A stretch of DNA of 64,000 nucleotides from Ctenosaura bakeri (GCA_948474755.1 CAOLHI010001025.1:372001-436000); one strand, 5' to 3'; shown: positions 41,330 to 51,345, counted from the stretch's first letter. Numbers and translations: made by a program. The notes: generated by a model from the sequence alone, not told the origin.

Positions 41330-42395
41330 GAGTTAAGAGGGTGTCAGAGAATATTGCAGACCTTGCAATCCCTCAGAGAGGCGGGCAAGAGGGAATATCT
41401 TTGTATTATGTTCCTATAAAACTGTCAGGGGCATGGGCCCGACTGGGCCCGCCGGTGCCCCTGAGGCCGCTACGGAAGCGGCGGCGGACGCGACGGAGGC
41501 CCCGGAGGACCCCGCAGGGCCTGCGGCACCCGAGGGATCTTGCCTGGAGGCCGCGGGGGAAACCGCCGCGGCCAACGAGGCCTACGCGGAAGCCGGCGCG
41601 GCCGACGGGCCTGGTCCGGAGGCTGCGGGGGAGGCTGCTGGGCCGGGAATCACTCATTGGGAGACCGCGCGTCCAGATCCCTCGCTGACGGGGTGGGGGC
41701 GGAGGTGAAGGCCGGCTCGCTGGGGAGGGCGGCCTCCGCCCGCGGTCCCGATCCAGAGGAGACTGATGCCTCCGCCTCGCCTCCTCCTTTCCAGCAGCGA
41801 CGTCAGGCCAAGGAGGCCGTCCGCCGGTCCCGGCGGCTGCTGGAGAGGAGGCGACGGGCAGAGAGCTCCCAGCTGTGAGGCACAGCGCAGGTGAGAGTCC
41901 TCAGAGGCGCGGCCGCGCCGGATTGGCCGGCGCCTGGCTTGGAGGGCTATTTGAGTCGGGCGCCAGGCGGGAGGAGGCACGGAGCAACAACCGTTGGTCT
42001 ACCGTGGTCCTGCTGTCCGTGCCTCGTCCTGCCTGCACCTGAGTCCAGCCTTGCCGCTTGCCTTGGTGAAGTAACCAACCTTTTGTTTCCTGACCACCGT
42101 TTGTTTCCTGGGTGGTGCAACCCTTTGTTTATGTTAAAGACTGTGTAAGCGCTGCCTGCATTAAGGACAGTTTGCTGTACTACTGGCTGCATTAAAGCTC
42201 TGCTCCACCACCCGGCTCCCCTGCCTCCGCCTGTCCTCCGCCCCGCACTGACAAAAACTGTCTTGCAAACTGAACTCTGGGCTCTTGGCTTTGGAAGCGA
42301 TTCCAGCCACCAGCCCGGCTGTAATAAACTCTCTTTTCTTTACTCCCTGGTCTCTCTGTCTCTGGATTTTTGCTACAGTATGGTCAACTCTAACT
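41330..42395 (+). mobile_element. Older gammaretrovirus-like LTR (partial), split by a younger LTR
   Basis: Removing 41423-42258 joins TTCCTATAAAAC to TGTCTTGCAAACTGAACTC, followed by CCCGGCTGTAATAAACTCTC and TCTCTGGATTTTTGCTACAG. A TATA box, a short R region and an AATAAA signal at about 42323-42328 in this order are what endogenous gammaretrovirus LTRs show. The U3 start is not located and no internal retroviral genes are seen. Confidence 0.55.
41423..42253 (+). mobile_element. Solo LTR, 831 bp, GC-rich 5' half
   Basis: Begins TGTCAGGGGC and ends CCCGCACTGACA, so TGTCA and TGACA form the terminal inverted repeat. The 5-bp duplication AAAAC lies at 41418-41422 and 42254-42258. The first 450 bp are very CpG-rich and hold overlapping open frames on both strands (for example 41433-41708 plus, rich in A, E, G and P). 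ATTAAA at about 42191 may be its polyadenylation signal. No internal retroviral region is present. Confidence 0.8.
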
Positions 42396-42497
42396 GGCAG
42401 CCAGGATTTTCCAGGCAAGGAAACTGAGACCCACCTGAAGATGAGAAGGATTTGAACCTGGGACTTTCTACATCCAAAGCAAATTCTCTAGCACAGA

Positions 42498-42790
42498 GTT
42501 ATTTCTTCCCCATACGATAGGAAACAGGGAAATGAGGGAGACCTCCTTCTGACAAGGAGGAAGGAAGCAAGACTTTTGCAGCTTCTCCTTCTGGTGCTTG
42601 GAACCAGACTGATGGTGTCCTTCCTGGGAAGGAACTGGGGCATCCTTCCTAGGAAGGAACTGGGGCGTCCTTCCAGCAGCTTAAAGCCCCAGGACAAGTG
42701 GCAGAGAAGGGAATGCCATTCTCTCCACTTGCGTTTACTGGCAGGTGATGAGTCCCATGTCAGTTGGGCTGGTGGCTCTGCTCCGTGTTT
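42498..42790. other. Unassigned; short tandem repeat
   Basis: A unit of about 25 bp (TCCTTCCTGGGAAGGAACTG, then GGGCATCC) is repeated about twice at 42619-42675. No gene. Confidence 0.4.
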
Positions 42791-42942
42791 TAGTCTGAAC
42801 TTTTTTTAAAAAAAGTATTTTTATTAACACACACAATTTTGATGATATAGAATTTCATACATAAAACACAAAAGAAAATTACAGACAGAGAATAAAAACA
42901 AAGAAGAGAAAACAAAACAAAACACCCTGAGACCTAACTACA

Positions 42943-43118
42943 CAGATTTCCGCACTACACTCTTCTAGCGCGATTATTCCACTTTCAACATCCTATGGAA
43001 TCCTGGGGTTTGCAGTTTCGGGAGGGGCCGGCCGTCCCCTCCCTAAACTGCAAACCCCAGAATTCCATAGGATGTTGAAAATGGAATAATCGCGCTAGAG
43101 AGTGTAGTGCGGAGATCT
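42943..43118. mobile_element. MITE-A copy 13, in L1
   Basis: Palindrome with arms CCGCACTACACTCTTCTAGC and its complement, in the 3' non-coding part of the L1. The termini are decayed, so no duplication is read. Confidence 0.8.
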
Positions 43119-43461
43119 TGTACAACACTATTACTAAACTCCACTACAAAAACACAAACTGAAAAAACAAAGTTTACAATTGACTTCCCACTCCCTAGAG
43201 TATGGTACCCAAAAGTAGTTGCTCCTACTTCCTCAATTTCTTTCCCTTTTAGTTATCTAATACATACTACTTATAACCTACTCCAACAGTATTTTATATT
43301 TTCTCTTACCTAAGTACTAATCACGTTTCTACGTCCCACCGGTAAAATCTCAATGAAAGCATTGTTCTACTGTAATAGATCTAACTTTATTTACTCAAAT
43401 CCTGTCATTGCAAATGTACCTCCCACTTCTTTTATGTATCTTACAACCCTTTCCTTTAGAA

Positions 43462-44150
43462 CAGTGGTTCTCAACCTTCCTAATGCTGTGACCCTTTAAT
43501 AGAGTTCCTCATGTTGTGGTGACCCCCAACCATAAAATTATTTATTTATTATTTACAATGCCCCCCCCCGGCAAAGGCCCCCTCGCCAGCCAGGAATCGG
43601 GGGGCAGAGAGGGAAAGAGGAGCTGTGCGTCTCCCCAGAGAAAAAAATACAAGAACCCCCCGGGGCTCTGCTTCTGCTTCGCTCTCGTTTCTGCTGGGGG
43701 GGCAGTGTGGGAGAAGTTTCCAGAGTGTCGACCCTGGCCGGGGGAGAGGAATCCCAATGCCTTTGTCTTTTGTGCCGGGCGCAGCTTGCCCCCCCCGGAA
43801 AAGCGCAGCCTTGCGGCCCCCGGGCCCTTCCGCAGTGCCCCCCTCTGTGGTGAGTGGGGCAGGGGCCATGGCGAGGAGGGGGTCTTCCCCCCTGTGCTGC
43901 CACCGTCCCCCCAAGCTGACCCGTCAGACGGGAGGTTCTCCCGGTAGCGGAGAACGGGAGCGATTTCAGTCCCTTCTGAACAGGGGGCAGGAGGACGCGA
44001 GCGTGTGGCTCACTCTTGCGCACCACCACCAAGGAGGGAACGGAGCCTAAGACCATCGGAAATACGTATTTTCCAATGGTCTTAGGCAATCCCTGTGAAA
44101 GGGGCGTTCGACCCCCAAGGGGGTCGTGACCCACAGGTTGAGAACTGCTG
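43462..44150. mobile_element. SPIN-group hAT element, non-autonomous, 689 bp
   Basis: Ends CAGTGGTTCTCAACC and GGTTGAGAACTGCTG with the 8-bp duplication CTTTAGAA at 43454-43461 and 44151-44158. Same internal GC-rich sequence as the copy at 11932, but without its internal duplication. The subterminal hairpin is at about 44046-44087. It lies in the 3' region of the L1. Confidence 0.9.
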
Positions 44151-44185
44151 CTTTAGAAAGTCTTCTAGAGGATCTCTTTTCATTA

Positions 44186-44340
44186 GGCCATTTCCACACT
44201 AGACAGTTATAGCACTATTATTCCACTTGCAACATCCTATGGAATCCTTTCAGGCCCCTCCCTAAACTGCAAACCCCAGGATTCCATAGGATGTTGCAAG
44301 TGGAATAATAGCGCTATAATATTCTCGTGCGGAAATGACC
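44186..44340. mobile_element. MITE-A copy 14, in L1
   Basis: 155 bp; both arms carry TTGCAA in place of TTTCAA. Flanks TTA and TGA agree at two of three bases. Confidence 0.85.
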
Positions 44341-44410
44341 TGAGAATGAATTTACCCATCTCTGTATGTCCAATAACTTTAATATCCATTCTTTTCAGAA
44401 TGATATCTCT

Positions 44411-44704
44411 CTATCAGATGATAATGCTTAATGTAGAAGAATATAGACTGTATATTAAGAAGATGCAACTGGGTGAATAGATGGATATAATGTTATAATA
44501 TACTGTGTTTGATGTATTGCAGGATCTAGCATGTAATATTAGCATTTGATAGTGTGGCACATTAAATTTCAATAAGTTGATTATATAGAAAAAAACTGAA
44601 ATCTAGTGAGAGATGGAAGATAAGCAGAAATAATTCAATGATATCTACAATTATATAAGTTTATTTTATATTATGCAACTTCAATAAAATGATTAAAAAA
44701 ATAA
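44411..44704 (+). mobile_element. L1 LINE 3' end, nested in the opposite L1
   Basis: Flanked by the 14-bp duplication AGAATGATATCTCT (44397-44410 and 44705-44718) and ends in CAATAAAATGATTAAAAAAA. Only 3' non-coding sequence is present. Confidence 0.8.
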
Positions 44705-45138
44705 AGAATGATATCTCTGAGTCTTTCCATTTCTGTGCATATAAATTCTTGCTGCTGTAATTATGTATTGTATTACTCAGTTGTCTGAACATCTAACGTC
44801 CCAACAAAAACAGATCAGGTTTAAATAGTATCTTAAACTTAATAATTTCTTCTATCACCCAGTATTTCTTTGCTTTCTCACAAGTCCATCACATATGAAA
44901 GAAAGTCCTTTTGATACCATTACATTTCCAGCACATCTGAGGAACTTTTATATAGTTTGGACAGTTTCTGTGGGGTCATATACAACATTTTGTAATTTTT
45001 TTTCTTTCGGATCATAACTCAAAGTGAATTTCAATCTACATCGTTTCCCACAGAGCCATTTCAATTGCGTGACCCACATTTTGGGCCCATCAAATCATAC
45101 AATCTTTCACTTGTTCATCTTCTGTCTCCAGTTCTAGG

Positions 45139-45797
45139 ACAACATGAGTCAGCAGTGTGATGCGGCAGTCAAGAAAGCCAATGCAATTCTCGGCTGCATC
45201 AATAGGAGTATGGTGTCTAGATCGAGGGAGATACTGGTACCACTCTACTCTGCTTTGGTTAGACCTCATCTTGAATACTGTGTCCAGTTCTGGGCACCCC
45301 AATTCAAGAAGGACATGGTCAAGATGGAGCAAGTCCAGAGGAGGAAGACCAAAATGGTGAGAGGCCTGGAAGCCATGAAGCCCTCTGAGGATAGACTTAG
45401 AGAGCTTGGTATGTTTAGTCTGCAGAAGAGGAGGTTAAGAGGGGACATGATAGCCATGTTTAAATATCTGAAGGGATGCCACGTAGAGGAAGGAGAGGGC
45501 TTGTTTTCTGCTGCTTCAGAGACCAGGACAAGGAGCAATGGATTCAAGTTGCAGGAAAGGAGACTCCACTTGAACCTCAGGAAGAACTTCCTGACAGTCA
45601 AGGCTGTCCAGCAGTGGAATCTGCTGTTGCCTCCATAGAGTGTGATGGGGTCTCCTCCTTCCTTGGAGGTTTTTAAGCAGAGGCTGGATGGCCATCTGTC
45701 GGGAGTGCTTTGAGGGTGTTCCTGCATGGCAGAATGGGGTTGGATTGGATGGCCCCTGGGGTCTCTTCCAACTCTACATTTCTATGATTCTATGATC
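45139..45797 (+). mobile_element. CR1 LINE 3' end, nested in L1
   Basis: Starts AACATGAGTCAGCAGTGTG, within a few bases of the start of the copy at 37607. Frame 45144-45638 gives [20 protein letters not shown] to RAVQQW-like [12 protein letters not shown], then a frame change. Ends TTCTATGATTCTATGAT. It separates the L1 codons for FLKVD from those for LELETEDE. Confidence 0.9.
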
Positions 45798-46287
45798 CAC
45801 TTTTAAAAACATTTTATACATCTTAGTCGTCAAATGTTCATCATCTTTGAACAAAGACTTATTCAGTTCAGATTTGCCAACAGAAAAATCATACCCTTTT
45901 TCAAAATCCATTTTAAATCTCTTAGATAACTGTCTATAAGCAAACCATCTTATCTCATGTCTATTCTCAATCAGTTCCTCATTTGTTTTCGATTTCAATT
46001 CAATGTGTTATCCATTTATCTTTAAGTGTTACCGCTCTTGTTAATAAAACTTTGTGAGGGGACACCCATAAAGGCATCTTAGGACACATTTTTTATTTAT
46101 AATTCTTCCATACTCTACACCACATGTGTCAAACACAAGGCTCGCAGGCTGAATCTGGCCCGCCAGGCCATTTCTTGTGGCCCCTGCACCTCCCCTGCAG
46201 CTGCGGCACTCCCCTCGCCTGGTGAGCCTGATTCCGACATTGCAGACCCCCAGCTGCCCGTATTCTGAAGAGGGGTTCAGCAGCCAG

Positions 46288-47149
46288 TATGTTGGGGGTC
46301 CTGGGAGGGGTGCCCAAATAACCAAATAAAAGCACAAGTTGGGGGAATATAACTCAAGCACTCTCTCAGCTAAACGAGAGGCAGGGTAACTTTTGCAAGG
46401 ATCTTTAACCCAATGTCTACGGTGTCAGGTCAGAGAGCGACTAGACAAGGTTTTAAAGCAACAAACAATATTTTATTAAAGACCAGAAACACAAGAGATA
46501 AGACATACAACAACTAACTGAGAAATAGAAGTGGAGAGTTTTTCAGGAAGGGTAATACGACACCTGGTCTTGTAGTCCTGGAGAGAAAGACAAGGTTCCA
46601 GGAGAGAAAGCTCAACGGGGTTCGCTGAGGGGAGTTCCTTCAGACTACCGGCAGCAAGGTGGGATGGAAGTCCAGGGTGATCCGAGGAAGTCCCAAAAGT
46701 GGGGACCTTTTATAGGGTGGATTTTACCTACAGGCTATGTTATGCTCGGTGAGAGCAAAGGAAATTTGGAGCTGGACAAAGGATTCGGAAAAGGTCAAGT
46801 TTTGCATGATAGGCTTAGCGCTGGATTACAATAGTATGACCAGTACACTGATGGCCCGACATAAAGGAATGGCTCGGCTCTTGGCCATGTAGCTTTGTAA
46901 AGGTATGCACTGAGCAAAGCCGGTTTGCAAGGAGGTTTTTCTCTAAAGCATCGGAGAGACTTAAGTTGCCTTCCTGAATGGGGTTTGGAACGTACAACCA
47001 TTAACGGCCGCACCCAATACGTGCTCATCCGGTGGACCTCTGCAAACACATGGGGAAGGGTGGCAGAGAAAGGTCAAGCAAAGGCCAAATTATTTGATAT
47101 CAACAGGATATCTAATGCTCTCACCAGACATATAATAACCATGATAACA
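46288..47149 (-). mobile_element. Solo LTR, nested in hAT
   Basis: Same family as 20514-21374 and 61879-62759, reversed. The 4-bp duplication CCAG is at 46284-46287 and 47150-47153. The last ten bases of the LTR (CAGGGTAACA) are missing at 46288, although the duplication is intact. TATA box complement TTTTATAGGG near 46709-46718; AATAAAATATTG-type signal near 46471-46480. Confidence 0.85.
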
Positions 47150-47158
47150 CCAGCACTT

Positions 47159-47294
47159 GTGATCTACTTCTACTTCTGACTGCTCCTCTGTCCAAGTCTC
47201 GCCGTCAGAGTGTTGCTGTGTGTTCCCATGGCGACGCTCTGTGCAGCTTTACAAGAATTGGACATAGGAGCAGTCAGAAGTAGAAGTAGATCAC
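47159..47294. repeat. 29-bp perfect inverted repeat in hAT
   Basis: 47159-47187 pairs perfectly with 47266-47294 around a 78-base loop. This is the inner part of a longer foldback interrupted by the LTR. Confidence 0.9.
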
Positions 47295-47673
47295 GAGTGT
47301 TGGCTGCTGGGCCCCTCTTCAGAATACTGGCAGCTGGGGGCCCGCAATGTGGGGATCGGGCTCACCAGGTGCAGAGAGGAGCAGCGGGGCTGAAAGAGTC
47401 ACAAGGAAGCAGAAGGAGGCACAGAGAGGGTCTGGGAGGCTGAAAGAGGCACAGATCAGAGAACAATTATTTGTTCTGTCTGTCTCAGCTGGGACTAAAA
47501 ATTTAAACAGAATTAATGTAATAAACAGTGCTTGGTAATATTTGTCTGATGATTAAAAAAATTACTTTCTATTTTCAAAACTCCTTTTTCAATAAATTGT
47601 ACAATAGTTGCATACTTGTATATCTGCTTGCCATTATTTTTCCTAGACTTCTAATTTCAGAGCTAGTTATTAC

Positions 47674-48537
47674 TAGGGATGGGCCAACCAAATCCTCGAA
47701 TCCTCGAATACTAGGTAAGGATTCGAGATTCCCAAATCCAAATCCCTGTGCCCAAATAGGCAAATGGAATCTTTCGAATCTTCCAAGTAAATTGTTGGAG
47801 ACCGGGACGCCTGAAAACCTGGGAGACCATACATACAAGGGGAAATAGTACGTAGATGAGGTTTTTCCCTTGGAGTAATAACGGCCTTTGCTAACAATTT
47901 CAGAAATTACATCCAGGCTTGTATTCTAAGATATTTAAATTGAACATTTCATATTGAAGTTCAGTATTTGACTGGAACCTACAGGCTTAAGATTTCAAGG
48001 ACAGCTGAAACATTCCTTTGCAGAGCTCCCTTGCAAAGCTCTTTCAGACACAATTCTGGGGTTTGGAGTGTTACAAGATGGCACAGCCTTCTCCATCAAA
48101 GTGCTCTGGAGCATCATCAAACTACAAACCCCAGGATGCCAGAAGGAGCTATGCAAAGAAAAGCCAGTTTTGAGCTAAATTAGCTCTGTACTCTAATATG
48201 TGGCCCTGTTCACACAAGCAGGAAAATGTGGGATTAAGCCACATTTTCCTGCCTGTGTTCAAAGGGCCTTCATGTCATTTTCAGTCTGGGGAGATCCTGA
48301 GACAAAACTAGGACAATTGTCCTGGCCAGATTTCTTCAGAGGGAGGTTTGCCTTTGCCTAGGCTTTTGCTGAGGCTGAGAGAGTGTGTCTTGCCCAAGAT
48401 TATCCTTCTTTCCCTTGCTTTTCAAGCTCTTTCTTAAAAAAGGATTGGAAAGTTTCGAGAGTCATGAGATTCGTGGATTCCCAGAACCTTCCAGGGATTC
48501 TGATCCAGAAAATTCATCCCATCCCTAGTTATTACTA
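47674..48537. mobile_element. Second hAT-like element, 864 bp, nested in hAT
   Basis: Ends TAGGGATGGGC and CATCCCATCCCTA. Perfect 8-bp duplication GTTATTAC at 47666-47673 and 48538-48545. Both ends carry ATTCGAGATTC / GATTCGTGGATTCCC-like subterminal words. A SINE fragment (CTGAGGCTGAGAGAGTGTGT) lies at about 48290-48410 and a 30-bp foldback (CAGGAAAATGTGGG with its complement) at about 48220-48262. Confidence 0.8.
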
Positions 48538-48856
48538 AAACCAGTAATAATCAAATGCAGAAACAATGGTTTAATATTGTTAAAGAGCAGATACAGTTGC
48601 ATATAGTCTTACAGATACAACTGGCCCTTTGAGGGCAACCATAATGCTGATGATGCCCAAGAAGAAATTGAGTTTGACACCCTTGCTCTAAACAGAGTGT
48701 GCCTTATAAAGGGGTTATTAAAACTTACATTTGCCTTCAGTTTTTCATACCACAGAAAAACATGCCACCCAAATCTCAAACCAAAGCCCTCTAATTGCAG
48801 GAATTTTTCTCTTTTAAGCGTCATCCAATCTTTCATGCAAGTCATAGTCTGAACTT

Positions 48857-49240
48857 CAAAACACTAAAGGCCAGTCTCTTTTGGTGGGCCATTCCAGATT
48901 ATTTTGAAAATAGGAGTTTTAAAGTATGAATTGATCTATTATTGTTTTTAAATCTGTTGTTAATTCCTCATAGTTATCCATAGGGAGAGGCGTGTAAGAA
49001 ATCTTATTGTTATGGTTACTCCTACTAGTACTATTAAAGATTTCCATAGTGCCAAATGCAACTTCAGGGCTTTTTTGGCACTCCATCTGGCCTCCTTCTT
49101 TTAACTGTCTTCATGCTTGTGCCTTTTTAATCTGCACTATCACAGTGCTACGATTCCATTTGAACTCTCATGGCAACATCCTGTGCAATTCTGGGATCTG
49201 AAGTTTACGGAAGAATACTTTAGAGACCTGGCAAGCTGAA
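48857..49240. mobile_element. LINE-like 3' region (host of the L1) and decayed MITE-A
   Basis: Sequence after the L1 (CTAAAGGCCAGTCTCTTTTG to CCATAGGGAGAGGCGTGTAA) resembles a LINE 3' tail. 49133-49215 has MITE-A-like words (TGCACTATCACAGTGCTACG) but is strongly degraded. Confidence 0.35.
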
Positions 49241-49838
49241 GAGGTTACAGTGTTAGACTAGGGCCCTTTTTGCACGGCGTTTTTGAAGCAAAAGGGCTCC
49301 TTGAGTGTAGCGTAAATGTGAGGAGTGGTCTGCATGACACACTTACATTTACGCGACGCTCAAGGGCCTGACGCAGAGCGTGCATGTACCTTTTCATTTT
49401 TGGCTCAAAGCCGAAAATGCTGCATGGTTGTGCATTGCTCCGGGGCCCCGTGTGCACTTACCTGGTGTGCGGTGCCTTGGGAGCTGGGCTGGTGGTGCGT
49501 CCTCTCCTCAGTGCAGCCTGGGAGGTCCCAGGCTGCACTGTGAATGGAAGAGGCAGGGTGCTCGCACGAGGAGGAAGGAGCTGCAGAGCCAAAGCAGCAG
49601 GGAAGTGGCAGCATTCCTTCCAAGCCTTCTTGTGCAAGAACCCCAACCCAGCAGCGCGAAAAGGAAAGATGCGAAAAGGGCCTAGGACTCCAAGAAACCA
49701 AAATCTGAGCCCTTACTCAGCATTGGAAACCTCCTGGTGGCCTGGGGAAAGTCACATCCACTTAGCCTTAGGGCAAACTTCTGAAGAAATCCTGTCAAGA
49801 AAGCTTTATGAAGGGTGTGCCATTAGTTGCTGTAATAT
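49241..49838 (+). repeat. tRNA-derived SINE, split by MITE-B
   Basis: AGGTTACAGTGTTAGACTAG joins after removal of the MITE to GACTCCAAGAAACCAAAATC, then AGCCTTAGGGCAAACTTCTG. Same SINE family as 1298-2070. Confidence 0.65.
49262..49682 (-). mobile_element. MITE-B copy 2, with exon-like cassette
   Basis: 421 bp; GGCCCTTTTTGCACGGCG to GATGCGAAAAGGGCC. Duplication TAG at 49259-49261 and 49683-49685, proven by the split SINE. In the minus sense, CCTCTTCCATTCACAG then 76 nt (49537 down to 49462) then CAG|GTAAGTG. Confidence 0.9.
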
Positions 49839-49841
49839 TTT

Positions 49842-50045
49842 GGCCATTTCCACACTACACTGTTATAGCGCTATTATTCCACTTCCAATGTGCTATGGAA
49901 TGCTGTGGTTTGCAGTTTAGGAAGGGCCCTTAGAGTCCTCAGCCAGAGAGTTCTTTGGCCTCAATAAACTACAAACCCCAGAATTCTACCAAATGTTGCT
50001 GAAAGTGGAATAAGAACACTATAACAGTGTAGTGCAGAAATGGCC
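49842..50045. mobile_element. MITE-A copy 15, long form
   Basis: 204 bp; GGCCATTTCCACACTACACT to GTGCAGAAATGGCC. Flanks TTT and TTG agree at two of three bases. Confidence 0.85.
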
Positions 50046-50640
50046 TTGAAGGCAATGTGGTACAGTGGTTTCAGTGTTAACACCAAGGCCCTTTCTGCAC
50101 CTTACCTTCTTCTGGTGCTGGGGTGCGGGGATCGTGCGAGCAGCCTCTGGCGAGAGGCTCTCGTGCCCAGGGTCCTTTGGCTCCTCATGAGGTGCCTGCT
50201 TGTGAGAAAGCCCCGCCTCTTCCTTCCACAGCGTAGCCTGGGTGTTTCCCAGGCTGCTCTGGGGCAGGAAGCACAACCGGCATGGCTCCGGAGGCTCTGC
50301 ACACCAGGTAAGTGTGTGCAGGGCCTGGGAGCAGTGCGCGATCGTGCACCATTTTTGGCTTGTAGCCGAAAATGAAAAGGTGCATGTTGGCACCTGCAGG
50401 CCTCTGGAGCATCACATGATTGTGAGTGCATCATGCAGATCACTCCTCAGAATTGAGCAATGCTCTAGGCACCCTTTCACATGGAAAATGTCATGCTAAA
50501 AGGGCCTAAGATTCCAAGAGACCAGCATTTGAATCCCTGCTCAGCTACAGAGAACAGCCACACACTCTCAGCCTCAGGAGAAGGGAATGGCAGAGTCCTC
50601 TGAACAAATCTAGCCAAGACAACCCCACGACTCTCATCTG
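50046..50640 (+). repeat. tRNA-derived SINE, split by MITE-B
   Basis: GGCAATGTGGTACAGTGGTT, then after the MITE GATTCCAAGAGACCAGCATT, TGAATCCCTGCTCAGC and CTAGCCAAGACAACCCCACG. Confidence 0.7.
50087..50506 (+). mobile_element. MITE-B copy 3, with exon-like cassette
   Basis: 420 bp. Flanks CAA (50084-50086) and TAA (50507-50509), a duplication with one change. In the plus sense, CCTCTTCCTTCCACAG ends at 50231, then 76 nt, then CAG|GTAAGTG with the junction after 50307. Confidence 0.9.
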
Positions 50641-51182
50641 CTTTGGTTAGACCTTATCTTGAATCCTGTGTCCAGTTCTGGGCAGCCCAATTCAAGAAGG
50701 ACATGGTCAAGCTGGAGCAAGTCCAGAGGAGGGCGACCAAAATGGTGAGAGGCCTTGAAGCCGTGAAGCCCTATGAGAATAGACTTAGAGAGCTGGGGAT
50801 GTTTAGTCTGCAGAAGAGAAGGTTAAGAGGGGACAGGATAGCCATGTTTAAATATCTGAAGGGATGCCATGTAGAGGAGGGAGCGGGCTTGTTTTCTGCT
50901 GCTCCAGAGACCAGGACAAGGAGCAATGGATTCAAGCTGCAGGAAAGGAGATTCCACCTGAACCTCAGGAAGAACTTCCTGATGGTCAGGGCTGTCCGGC
51001 AGTGGAATCTGCTGACTCGGAGTTAGTGGAGTCTCCCTCTTTGGAGGTTTTTAAGCAAAGGCTGGATGGCGATCTGTCGGGAGTGCTTTGAGGGTGTTCC
51101 TGCATGGCAGAATGGGGTTGGATTGGATGGCCCCTAGGGTCTCTTCCAACTCTACATTTCTATGATTCTATGATTCTATGAC
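50637..51182 (+). mobile_element. CR1 LINE 3' end
   Basis: Frame 50643-51026 gives [40 protein letters not shown] and [20 protein letters not shown], then a small deletion at the SELVE site. Ends TTTCTATGATTCTATGATT. Confidence 0.9.
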
Positions 51183-51204
51183 AAGTTCAGCCTGAAGCCC
51201 CATG

Positions 51205-51345
51205 ACAGCAAGGAATTTAGAATTCTCAGCCAGAGAGCTCTAGTGCCTTCCTCAAACTGCAAACCTCAGGATTCCACAGGAGGTAGCCATGGCAGTTAAA
51301 GTGGAATCGTAGTGCTATAATTGCGTAATGTAACAGGACCCTGGG
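51205..51345. mobile_element. MITE-A fragment, old
   Basis: AGAATTCTCAGCCAGAGAGC to GTGGAATCGTAGTGCTATAA; left arm missing and right end decayed. Confidence 0.6.

Larger units (their letters stand above)
46121..48685. mobile_element. hAT element, non-autonomous, carrying an LTR and another hAT
   Basis: Ends CACATGTGTCAAACACAAGG and AAATTGAGTTTGACACCCTTG are inverted. The 8-bp duplication is CTCTACAC at 46113-46120 and CTCTAAAC at 48686-48693 (7 of 8). Inside, the block from 46195 to 47187 (without the LTR) is the inverted copy of 47266-47385. It includes a perfect 29-bp pair (47159-47187 with 47266-47294), so the element has a long internal foldback. No transposase was seen. Inserted in L1 ORF2. 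Confidence 0.8.
42803..48844 (-). mobile_element. L1 LINE, 5'-truncated, expanded to 6 kb by nested insertions
   Basis: A 12-bp duplication TAGTCTGAACTT bounds it at 42791-42802 and 48845-48856. Its 3' end is at the left (T/A run then TATTTTTATTAAC). The ORF2 C-terminal parts on the minus strand are: 48844-48686 (LKREKFLQLEGFGLRFGWHV and NVSFNNPFIRHT); 46120-45798 (NRHEIRWFAYRQLSKRFKMD and KSELNKSLFKDDEHLTTKMY); and 45138-44705 (LELETEDEQVKDCM). Insertions removed, roughly 1.45 kb of L1 remains. The nested elements are listed separately. Confidence 0.85.

Noticed and set aside
42619..42675. Minisatellite array
   Set aside because: Only about two units of GGAAGGAACTGGGGC-type sequence; too short to call an array.
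46795..47179. Short frames such as 46795-47049 and 62031-62234 that resemble each other
   Set aside because: They are shared because both lie in copies of the same LTR, on opposite strands; they are not conserved proteins.
49380..50443. Several 100-178 codon frames
   Set aside because: They lie in MITE-B interiors and run across its ends into SINE or MITE-A.
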